A stretch of DNA of 64,000 bases, taken from contig NC_061818.1 in assembly GCF_021462225.1 (NCBI RefSeq), forward strand, positions 18,745,462-18,809,461, given 5' to 3'. The translations under genes and the position numbers were made by a program. Shown piece by piece: positions 56,539 to 64,000 of the stretch (its first letter is position 1; the number at the start of each line of letters is the position of its first letter). The stretch comes from Girardinichthys multiradiatus (lineage: Eukaryota > Chordata > Actinopteri > Cyprinodontiformes > Goodeidae). A model generated the notes under the pieces. It worked only from the letters and a program-made list of their open reading frames with translations. It made no database searches and was not told where the DNA came from.

Positions 56539-56592
56539 TACAGAGGTTGGACAATGAAACTGAAACACCTGGTTTTAGACCACAATAATTTA

Positions 56593-57624
56593 TTAGTATG
56601 GTGTAGGGCCTCCTTTTGCGGCCAATACAGCGTCAATTCGTCTTGGGAATGACATATACAAGTCCTGCACAGTGGTCAGAGGGATTTTAAGCCATTCTTC
56701 TTGCAGGATAGTGGCCAGGTCACTACGTGATACTGGTGGAGGAAAACGTTTCCTGACTCGCTCCTCCAAAACACCCCAAAGTGGCTCAATAATATTTAGA
56801 TCTGGTGACTGTGCAGGCCATGGGAGATGTTCAACTTCACTTTCATGTTCATCAAACCAATCTTTCACCAGTCTTGCTGTGTGTATTGGTGCATTGTCAT
56901 CCTGATACACGGCACCGCCTTCAGGATACAATGTTTGAACCATTGGATGCACATGGTCCTCAAGAATGGTTCGGTAGTCCTTGGCAGTGAAGCGCCCATC
57001 TAGTACAAGTATTGGGCCGAGGGAATGCCATGATATGGCTGCCAAAACCATCACTGATCCACCCCCATGCTTCACTCTGGGCCTGCAACAGTCTGGGTGG
57101 TACGCTTCTTTGGGGCTTCTCCACACCGTAACTCTCCCGGATGTGGGGAAAACAGTAAAGGTGGACTCATGAGAGAACAATACATGTTTCACATTGTCCA
57201 CAGCCCAAGATTTGCGCTCCTTGCACCATTGAAACCGACGTTTGGCATTGGCATGAGTGACCAAAGGTTTGGCTATAGCAGCCCGGCCGTGTATATTGAC
57301 CCTGTGGAGCTCCCGACGGACAGTTCTGGTGGAAACAGGAGAGTTGAGGTGCACATTTAATTCTGCCTTGATTTGGGCAGCCGTGATTTTATGTTTTTCG
57401 GATACAATCCGGGTTAGCACCCGAACATCCCTTTCAGACAGCTTCCTCTTGCGTCCACAGTTAACCCTGTTGGATGTGGTTCGTCCTTCTTGGTGGTATG
57501 CTGACATTACCCTGGATACCGTGGCTCTTGATACATCACAAAGACTTGCTGTCTTGGTCACAGATGCGCCAGCAAGACGTGCACCAACAATTTGTCCTCT
57601 TTTGAACTCTGGTATGTCACCCAT
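56593..57624 (-). CDS. Tc1 transposase B, full length, catalytic Asp lost
   Basis: An uninterrupted 343-codon frame, the usual length for Tc1 transposases. Helix-turn-helix at about residues 21-45 (ASVTKTASLCDVSRATVSRV), GRKRK at 57-61, and the second and third catalytic residues at Asp243 (YQDDNAPIH) and Glu280 (LNIIEPLW). The first catalytic position, Asp in element A (FSDEST), is His152 here (FSHEST). Loss of this metal ligand should abolish strand cleavage, though DNA binding could remain. The natural promoter region is displaced by the LINE, 65 bp upstream of the ATG. Confidence 0.9.
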   Translation of the reverse strand: MGDIPEFKRGQIVGARLAGASVTKTASLCDVSRATVSRVMSAYHQEGRTTSNRVNCGRKRKLSERDVRVLTRIVSEKHKITAAQIKAELNVHLNSPVSTRTVRRELHRVNIHGRAAIAKPLVTHANAKRRFQWCKERKSWAVDNVKHVLFSHESTFTVFPTSGRVTVWRSPKEAYHPDCCRPRVKHGGGSVMVLAAISWHSLGPILVLDGRFTAKDYRTILEDHVHPMVQTLYPEGGAVYQDDNAPIHTARLVKDWFDEHESEVEHLPWPAQSPDLNIIEPLWGVLEERVRKRFPPPVSRSDLATILQEEWLKIPLTTVQDLYMSFPRRIDAVLAAKGGPTPY

Positions 57625-57688
57625 AATGTTGTGTGCATTTCAATATTTTGAGCAAAACTGTGCTCTTACCCTGCTAATTGAACCTTCA

Positions 57689-57732
57689 GAATCAGAATCA
57701 GAATCAGAATCAGAATCAGAATCAGAATCAGA
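57689..57732 (-). repeat. LINE hexamer tail (GATTCT)n
   Basis: Seven GAATCA units on the plus strand, the 3' tail generated at insertion. Confidence 0.9.
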
Positions 57733-58050
57733 AAAGCTTTATTGCCAAGTACGTTTTTGGACATACAAGGAATTTGTTTTGGCGTAGTCGGTGCAATACA
57801 GTACAAATTAAACAGTATAAACATATCTACAATATAATATAAATATATGTGCACAGTTTTAAGTGAGTGAGAGTAAATATAGAGCAGTATAAGATGCAAG
57901 AGCAATACAACAGTGCAGGTGATCATTGTGCAAGTAAAGCAGTGCAAGTAAAGCAGGAGTCCAAGCTGAGCGTTAATGTAACACATAGAGTTACAAGTTA
58001 CAAGTGTCCTGTCAGCAAAAAAAGGGGGGGTGTGTGGGAAAGGGACAGTG

Positions 58051-60389
58051 TCAGGGTGGTTTCCGGGCTTTGTTAACCAGGCTGGTGGCAGATGGGAAAA
58101 AACTGTTCTTGTGGCGTGAGGTTTTGGTCCGGATGGACCGCAGCCTCCTGCCAGAGGGGAGAGTCTCAAAGAGTCTGTGCCGGGGTGGGAGGGATCAGCC
58201 AGAATCTTCCCTGCCCGCTTCAGGGTCCTGGAGGTGTACAGTTCCTGGAGCGACAGTAGACTGCAGCCAATCACCTTCTCAGCAGACCGAATGACACGCT
58301 GCAGCCTGCCCTTATCCTTGGCTGTAGCAGCGGCGTACCAGATGGTGATGGAGGAGGTGAGGATGGACTCAATGATGGCTGTGTAGAAGTGCACCATCAT
58401 AGTCTTTGGCAGGTTGAATTTCTTCAGCTGCCGCAGGAAGAACATCCTCTGCTGGGCTTTCTTGATGAGGGAGCTGATGTTTGGCTCCCACTTGAGATCC
58501 TGGGAGATGATGGTTCCCAGGAAGCGGAAAGATTCCACAGTGTCAATTGTGGAGTCACAGAGGGTGATGGGGGCAGGTGGGGCTGGGTTCTGCCTGAAGT
58601 TCACAACCATCTCCACTGTCTTTAGAGCGTTGAGCTCAAGGTTGTTCTGGCTGCACCAGTCCAACAGATGGTCCACCTCCCATCTGTACGCAGACTCATC
58701 ACCATCAGAGATGAGTCCGATCAGGGTGGTGTCGTCCGCAAACTTCAGAAGCTTGACAGACTGATGACTGGAGGTGCAGCTGTTGGTGTACAGGGAGAAG
58801 AGCAGAGGAGAGAGAACACAGCCTTGGGGGGAACCGGTGCTGATGGTCAGGGAGTCAGAGACGTGCTTCCCCAGCCTCACGCGCTGCTTCCTGTCAGACA
58901 GGAAGTCAGTGATCCACCTGCAGGTGGAGTCGGGCACACTCAGCTGGGAGAGCTTCTCCTGTAGCAGAACTGGGACGATGGTGTTGAAGGCAGAGCTGAA
59001 ATCCACAAACAGGATCCTGGCGTAGGTTCCTGTGGAGTCCAGGTGCCGGAGGATGAAGTGAAGGGCTAGGTTGACTGCATCATCTACAGACCTGTTGGCT
59101 CTGTAGGCAAACTGCAGGGGGTCAAGGAGGGGGTCGGTGATGTCTTTTAGGTGTGAGAGCACAAGGCGCTCAAAGGACTTCATCACCACAGAGGTGAGGG
59201 CGACGGGTCTGAAGTCATTATTAAGCCCTGTGGTCCTTGGCTTCTTGGGAACAGGGACGATGGTGGAGGACTTGAAGCAGGCTGGCACATGACATGTCTC
59301 CAGTGAGGTGTTAAAAATGTCTGTGAAGACTGGAGACAGCTGATCAGCGCAGTGCTTCAGGCTGGCTGGTGAGACAGAATCTGGACCAGCAGCTTTCCGG
59401 GGGTTCTGTCTCCTGAAGAGTTTGTTGACGTCCCTCTCCTGGATGGAAAGAGCCGTCCTCGGCGTGGGTAGGGGGCTGGTGGGGGGGAACTTCAGGGTGG
59501 GGGTTGGAGGTGCCAAGGCCCCTCTTGAGGTTGGAGAGATGGGGGTGGTGGATTGTGGCTGCAGCTGTTGGGGGGCGTCGTGGGAGATGGTTGCAGGACT
59601 GTCCCTTTGTCTTTCAAAGCGGCAGTAGAACTCGTTCAGGTCGTTGGCGAGGCGTCGGTCGTTGATGGAGTGGGGGGCTTTCGGCTTGTAGTTGGTGATT
59701 TGCTTGAGCCCTTTCTAGACAGACGCAGAGTCGTTGGCTGAGAACTGGTTTTGGAGCTTCTCAGAGTACAGTCGTTTGGCCTCTTTCACTGCCTTGCCAA
59801 ACTTGTACTTTGCCTCTCTGTATATGTCTTTGTCCCCACTCCTGAAGGCCTTTTTCTTATCCAGTCTTAACCTTCTGAGTTTAGCTGTGAACCAGGGTTT
59901 GTCGTTGTTGTAACTCACCCTGGTGTATGATGGTACACAGCTGTCCTCACAGAAGCTGATGTAGGAAGTCACAGCCTCTGTGTACTCGTCCAGACTGTTG
60001 GTAGTAGTCCTGAACACATCCCAGTCTGTACAGCCTAAACACGCCTGGAGATTCTCCACAGCCTCACTGCTCCACTTCCTTGTCGTCCTCACAACAGGTT
60101 TGCAGAGCTTTAGTTTCTGCCTGTATGCAGGAATCAGGTGGACCATGATGTGGTCGGATTGGCCCAGTGCAGCACGTGGGACGGCGTGATAAGCGTCTCT
60201 GATGGTGGTGTAACAGTGATCCAGAATGTTGTCCTCTCTGGTCGGACATTTTATAAACTGTCTATATTTGGGGAGTTCGTGGGTCAGATTACCTTTGTTA
60301 AAGTCGCCAACGAAGATTACTAAGGAGTCCGGATTGGTCCGCTCCACACTCAGTATCTGGTCGGCGAGCATGCGCTGTGCGACCTGCAC
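58051..60389 (-). pseudogene. LINE ORF2: endonuclease end and reverse transcriptase
   Basis: Reading right to left: the C-terminal part of an apurinic-like endonuclease with VIFVGDFNKGN and LGQSDHIMV (SDH motif); a linker ending DSASV with TAG at 59715-59717; then, in the same frame, the reverse transcriptase: RKAAGPDSVSPASLKHC, NDFRPVALTSVVMK, LFVDFSSAFNTI (motif A), STGSPQGCVLSPLLF (motif B), LLKFADDTTLIGL (FADD, motif C) and FLGTIIS. A one-base frameshift near 58190, just after ADPSHPG, puts the terminal LFETLPSGRRLRSIRT segment in another frame ending at 58051. The 616-codon open frame at 57666-59516 therefore has a false C-terminus. Only one nonsense and one frameshift: a young copy. Confidence 0.9.
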
Positions 60390-60528
60390 GTTAGCAGGTC
60401 TTCACACTCTGCTCTTACTGGTGCAATGTACAATCAATGAAGACTGGCTACCAGGCTGGTCCAATTTAGCCATGAAACCTCCCACACTAAAATGACAGGT
60501 GTTTCAGTTTCATTGTCCAACCCCTGTA

Positions 60529-61295
60529 CATACAAGCAGTAAGGTATTTAAAATTTTGGTATATTTTTTCACCTTAGAAGGTGGGCACAGGCACCTTAGA
60601 CTTTTCAATAAAACTGTCACTTGCCACACTGTCTGGTTTTTTACAAGAGTTTTTTTTAAGCAATTTGATTACAAAAAAAAATCTAGATTTGTGCATAAGA
60701 CAACTGCATGTCAATGGCTGTTTTTGCCAATAATTGTTCCTTTATGATAGTATAATAAAACTAGCAATCCTATGACTCAGCTATCACCATTTGGCCTATG
60801 TCAAAGTGATTCATATCACCCAACATATGAAAACTGCCCACATACTGCCAACTGTCCATTTAATAACATAAACTGTGTTTTATATGCCTGCTTTCAGTGG
60901 TCAAAATATTATGCTAAGCTGTGTATTTTATACAACATGAATCGAGGTCAAAGACGTTTGTGCTTGTCCTTGTGCAAATTGGCAAATGCTTTATTCAATT
61001 TTAACTGAAAAATATTGAAAGAAAAATACCAATCTGAGGGGGTAGTTAGTTTTCTCAAATCATAGATAGCATGATCTGTATTGCAGGGGAGACATACTTA
61101 AATTTTCCAAAGATTCACTTTTGTTCACAATAATATTAAACTGTGAATTTTCAATAAATTACAATAGGTAATATTAAAACTTCAGGGAAACTTGAAGTCC
61201 TTGGCACAGACTTTATTAACAGACCAACGGGTTTTGGCTTCAGAGGTTTTAAATAAATAAATCACAATTAAAAATGCAATAAAGACAACACAATA
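60529..61295. other. No feature recognised
   Basis: AT-rich, with only short domain-free frames. Confidence 0.45.
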
Positions 61296-61299
61296 CCTG

Positions 61300-61440
61300 T
61301 GATGGACTGTCGTGTCGACCTCTCCTCACCCTGTCCAGGCGACCTATCCAGGGTGTAGGCCTCCCGCCCATAGACTGCTGGAGATAGGCACCAGCTTCCC
61401 CATGACCCACTATGGAAGAAGCGGTATAGAAAATGACTGA
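61300..61440 (+). mobile_element. SINE 3' fragment
   Basis: CTGTGATGGACTGTCGTG, CCATAGACTGCTGGAGATAG and GGAAGAAGCGGTATAGAAAA match the 3' half of the SINE at 35619-36026; the tRNA-like head is missing. Ends in a GACT-type tail (61433-61443). Confidence 0.75.
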
Positions 61441-61672
61441 CTGACAACACAAATATAGGTAAAACAAGTGGCTCTCTTGCCAAATATATATTTTATTTTA
61501 TTATTTTAAAAAAAAATTTATCAGGTGTTAGATGCCACTTGATTTGATCATGTTGGGTTTCAAGAACACAATAGCACAATAATTGTGTATTACTGGGCTA
61601 AAGAGGCCAAGTGGCACCAAATTGAATTACATCAGTGTAAATCATCAGTGGTTATACTATTAATAATGACCA

Positions 61673-63237
61673 CAGGTCCTTCTCAAAATATTAGCATATT
61701 GTGATAAAGTTCATTATTTTCCATAATGTCATGATGAAAATTTAACATTCATATATTTTAGATTCATTGCACACTAACTGAAATATTTCAGGTCTTTTAT
61801 TGTCTTAATACGGATGATTTTGGCATACAGCTCATGAAAACCCAAAATTCCTATCTCACAAAATTAGCATATCATTAAAAGGGTCTCTAAACGAGCTATG
61901 AACCTAATCATCTGAATCAACGAGTTAACTCTAAACACCTGCAAAAGATTCCTGAGGCCTTTAAAACTCCCAGCCTGGTTCATCACTCAAAACCCCAATC
62001 ATGGGTAAGACTGCCGACCTGACTGCTGTCCAGAAGGCCACTATTGACACCCTCAAGCAAGAGGGTAAGACACAGAAAGACATTTCTGAACGAATAGGCT
62101 GTTCCCAGAGTGCTGTATCAAGGCACCTCAGTGGGAAGTCTGTAGGAAGGAAAAAGTGTGGCAGAAAACGCTGCACAACGAGAAGAGGTGACCGGACCTT
62201 GAGGAAGATTGTGGAAAAGGGCCCCCAGACCTTGGGGGACCTGCGGAAGCAGTGGACTGAGTCTGGAGTAGAAACATCCAGAGCCACCGTGCACAGGCGT
62301 GTGCAGGAAATGGGCTACAGGTGCCGCATTCCCCAGACCTGGGCTACAGAGAAGCAGCACTGGACTGTTGCTCAGTGGTCCAAAGTACTTTTTTCGGATG
62401 AAAGCAAATTCTGCATGTCATTCGGAAATCAAGGTGCCAGAGTCTGGAGGAAGACTGGTGAGAAGGAAATGCCAAAATGCCAGAAGTCCAGTGTCAAGTA
62501 CCCACAGTCAGTGATGGTCTGGGGTGCTGTGTCAGCTGCTGGTGTTGGTCCACTGTGTTTTATCAAGGGCAGGGTCAATGCAGCTAGCTATCAGGAGATT
62601 TTGGAGCACTTCATGCTTCCATCTGCTGAAAAGCTTTATGGAGATGAAGATTTCATTTTTCAGCACGACCTGGCACCTGCTCACAGTGCCAAAACCACTG
62701 GTAAATGGTTTACTGACCATGGTATCCCTGTGCTCAATTGGCCTGCCAACTCTCCTGACCTGAACCCCATAGAGAATCTGTGGGATATTGTGAAGATAAC
62801 GTTGAGAGACTCAAGACCCAACACTCTGGATGAGCTAAAGGCCACTATCGAAGCATCCTGGGCCTCCATAAGACCTCAGCAGTGCCACAGGCTGATTGCC
62901 TCCATGCCACGCCGCATTGAAGCAGTCATTTCTGCCAAAGGATTCCCGACCAAGTATTGAGTGCATAACTGTACATGATTATTTGAAGGTTGACGTTTTT
63001 TGTATTAAAAACACTTTTCTTTTATTGGTCGGATGAAATATGCTAATTTTGTGAGATAGGAATTTTGGGTTTTCATGAGCTATATGCCAAAATCATCCAT
63101 ATTAAGACAATGAAAGACCTGAAATATTTCAGTTAGTGTGCAATGAATCTAAAATATATGAATGTTAAATTTTCATCATTACATTATGGAAAATAATTAA
63201 CTTTATCACAATATGCTAATTTTTTGAGAAGGACCTG
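61673..63237 (+). mobile_element. DD34E Tc1-like transposon, copy 3
   Basis: 1565 bp with the same long inverted repeats as copies 1 and 2. TA follows the right end (63238-63239), but the left flank reads GACCA, so the TA there is lost. It shares the 42-bp transposase deletion with copy 2 and has a further in-frame 3-bp deletion near 62222. Confidence 0.92.
62001..62960 (+). CDS. Tc1-like transposase with 14-residue deletion (copy 3)
   Basis: An uninterrupted 319-codon frame, nearly identical in layout to copy 2: helix-turn-helix (KDISERIGCSQSAVSRHL), GRKKCGRKRC, catalytic FSDES, FQHDLAPAH and NPIENLW motifs. Like copy 2 it lacks the 14 residues before TWATEK. It additionally has KGPQTL where copies 1 and 2 have KGRFQTL, and scattered substitutions (KITLRDS for KRTLRDS). 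Triad present, but the shared deletion makes activity doubtful. Confidence 0.85.
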   Translation: MGKTADLTAVQKATIDTLKQEGKTQKDISERIGCSQSAVSRHLSGKSVGRKKCGRKRCTTRRGDRTLRKIVEKGPQTLGDLRKQWTESGVETSRATVHRRVQEMGYRCRIPQTWATEKQHWTVAQWSKVLFSDESKFCMSFGNQGARVWRKTGEKEMPKCQKSSVKYPQSVMVWGAVSAAGVGPLCFIKGRVNAASYQEILEHFMLPSAEKLYGDEDFIFQHDLAPAHSAKTTGKWFTDHGIPVLNWPANSPDLNPIENLWDIVKITLRDSRPNTLDELKATIEASWASIRPQQCHRLIASMPRRIEAVISAKGFPTKY

Positions 63238-63529
63238 TATAATTAATTAGACAAACGTCACTACTAAATATATAGAGAAAAATATAAATATTTTTTTGTC
63301 TTTTTTGGCTATTTAATTCTGCACCTTTAACAAGGTTTTCAGAACAAATGGAGGAAAAATATGAGGATTTTTATTGTTTTTCTCTTTTTACCACCCAACG
63401 GGGTGAGACAGAACTAATGCCAGAGTAAACATGTACAGATTTTGTTTTGTCTTGTTTATTTGTGTGAGTGTTTTTCTTTTTAAATAAATCAAGCGGAACT
63501 ATTTTCATTCTAGAAAAGATTTTTTAAAA

Positions 63530-63823
63530 TTAAACAAAACGCCGCAAAACACCTTCCACGATTTTCAGACTCTCAATGTCTGTCATGTAGTTCTGCTCTA
63601 GGTCGTGACTTGCTGCTTTCCGAGCGCAGGCATGAATGAGGGGCGTGTCCATACATAATGAGTGGAACACAGCAGCGCCATCGTCACCCAGTCGTCGTCG
63701 CGGAAGGATATTTTGCACTGAAAGATGTAGCTCCGGGATGTAGAACAGGGAAAACCCTCCGGGTGTAGGAACACACAGGAGATACACTTCGCCTTTGGCA
63801 GGTGCACAACGCAGATATATCAT
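63530..63823 (-). CDS. Unrecognised 97-residue frame at right edge
   Basis: Minus-strand frame beginning MIYLRCAPAKGEVYLLCVPT and ending LKIVEGVLRRFV with TAA. Composition is more balanced and more G+C rich than neighbouring AT-rich DNA, with ordinary hydrophobic/charged alternation, and the stop is followed by AT-rich DNA. I recognise no domain. It could be a small host gene, a last or single exon, or an unfamiliar transposon frame. The ATG at 63823 is preceded by the CpG-bearing segment at 63824-63905. Confidence 0.35.
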   Translation of the reverse strand: MIYLRCAPAKGEVYLLCVPTPGGFSLFYIPELHLSVQNILPRRRLGDDGAAVFHSLCMDTPLIHACARKAASHDLEQNYMTDIESLKIVEGVLRRFV

Positions 63824-63935
63824 TAATGAGAAGCGAGTGATATGGTGTTTTCCATATTCGACGTCAGAACGTATTTTAAACTTAACCCGTATCCCTGTCT
63901 TTTCACCATGACAATATCACGGTATGTAACGTGAA
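63824..63935. promoter_or_regulatory. Possible divergent promoter and plus-strand first exon
   Basis: Between the minus-strand ATG (63823) and a plus-strand CACCATGA (ATG 63908) lies a CRE-like CGACGTCA (63859-63866). From ATG 63908 five codons lead to a consensus-like splice donor, CACG followed by GTATGT (63922-63927). The layout resembles a bidirectional promoter with a short coding first exon running out of the window. All of this is inference from short motifs. Confidence 0.25.
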
Positions 63936-64000
63936 GCGGCTGTTACTGTTGTGTGCAACTATTAGCTAACGGCTAAATGTAGCATGTATGGTTAGCAGCT

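Larger units (their letters stand above)
57689..60399 (-). mobile_element. Rex/CR1-like LINE inserted in Tc1 B
   Basis: A 2.7-kb, 5'-truncated LINE. Its 3' end is AATAAAGCTTTTCTGATTCTG with a GATTCT hexamer tail (plus-strand GAATCA repeats, 57689-57732). CTTCA borders both sides (57684-57688 and 60400-60404), a short target duplication from the Tc1 leader. It is the same lineage as the tail at 6150-6575. The 5' end falls inside the endonuclease domain. Confidence 0.9.
56541..60526 (-). mobile_element. DD36E-spaced Tc1 transposon B, split by a LINE
   Basis: Ends CAGAGGTTGGACAATGAAAC (56541) and GTCCAACCCCTG (to 60526), with TA at 56539-56540 and 60527-60528. Without the 2.7-kb LINE at 57689-60399 it would be about 1.27 kb, equal to element A. 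The LINE lies in the non-coding leader between the terminal repeat and the transposase start codon, so the coding frame itself is not cut. Confidence 0.92.

Noticed and set aside
57666..59516. Intact 616-residue LINE protein
   Set aside because: The true ORF2 extends upstream past a TAG and its last part is out of frame; the annotated C-terminus is 3' UTR and hexamer tail.
1..64000. CRISPR arrays, operons, prokaryotic or phage genes
   Set aside because: No array with regular spacers, no compact gene runs; all content fits a fish genome.

Overview
The window looks like repeat-dense intergenic DNA of a teleost fish. It is AT-rich with many microsatellites. It carries several Tc1/mariner lineages, L2-, Rex/CR1- and RTE-type LINE fragments with teleost-typical 3' tails, a chromodomain Ty3/Gypsy element, a tyrosine-recombinase (YR) retrotransposon, a tRNA-derived SINE, a piggyBac relic, hAT-type MITEs and solo LTRs. 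Family names come from protein motifs and remembered family features, not from a database search. I found no intact multi-exon host gene. The only host-like candidates are a divergent pair of short reading frames near 17.33-17.8 kb and a 97-codon frame beside a CpG-containing, promoter-like segment at the right edge.

Layout. 0.2-0.6 kb: a TG-bounded inverted element. 1.6-6.6 kb: a Tc1 relic, two L2 LINE 3' ends (one split by a 203-bp hAT MITE with an 8-bp target duplication) and a Rex/CR1-like LINE tail. 7.5-11.2 kb: eroded Tc1 relics. 13.0-17.1 kb: a minus-strand chromodomain Gypsy with internal deletions, a SINE insertion and a 1.6-kb Tc1 insertion. 21.6-23.2 kb: a second copy of that Tc1, preceded by 82 bp of the same Gypsy flank. 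23.2-25.1 kb: a 1.9-kb TG...CA element, probably a solo LTR. 27.4-31.9 kb: a decayed Ngaro/DIRS-like YR retrotransposon with a 31-bp minisatellite in its 3' part. 33.5-36.0 kb: a solo LTR, two Tc1 relics and a SINE. 40.4-46.0 kb: a pile-up of piggyBac, RTE (5'-inverted), L2 tail, a nearly intact Tc1 (DD36E spacing) and a truncated second Tc1. 49.0-54.5 kb: two more copies of the 1.9-kb LTR in opposite orientations, then a DD38E-type Tc1 nested in an older Tc1. 56.5-60.5 kb: a DD36E Tc1 split by a 2.7-kb LINE. 61.7-63.2 kb: the third copy of the DD34E Tc1.

The elements do not form a pathway. What can be read is an insertion history, with relative ages shown by nesting. Every Tc1 transposase has at least one lesion: frameshift, nonsense codon, in-frame deletion or lost catalytic aspartate. 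Two DD34E copies still have long open frames with the full catalytic triad. The most informative points are the conflict between the shared Gypsy flank and the shared 42-bp deletion among the three DD34E copies, the complementary lesions of the two DD36E copies, and the minisatellite-bearing YR element.
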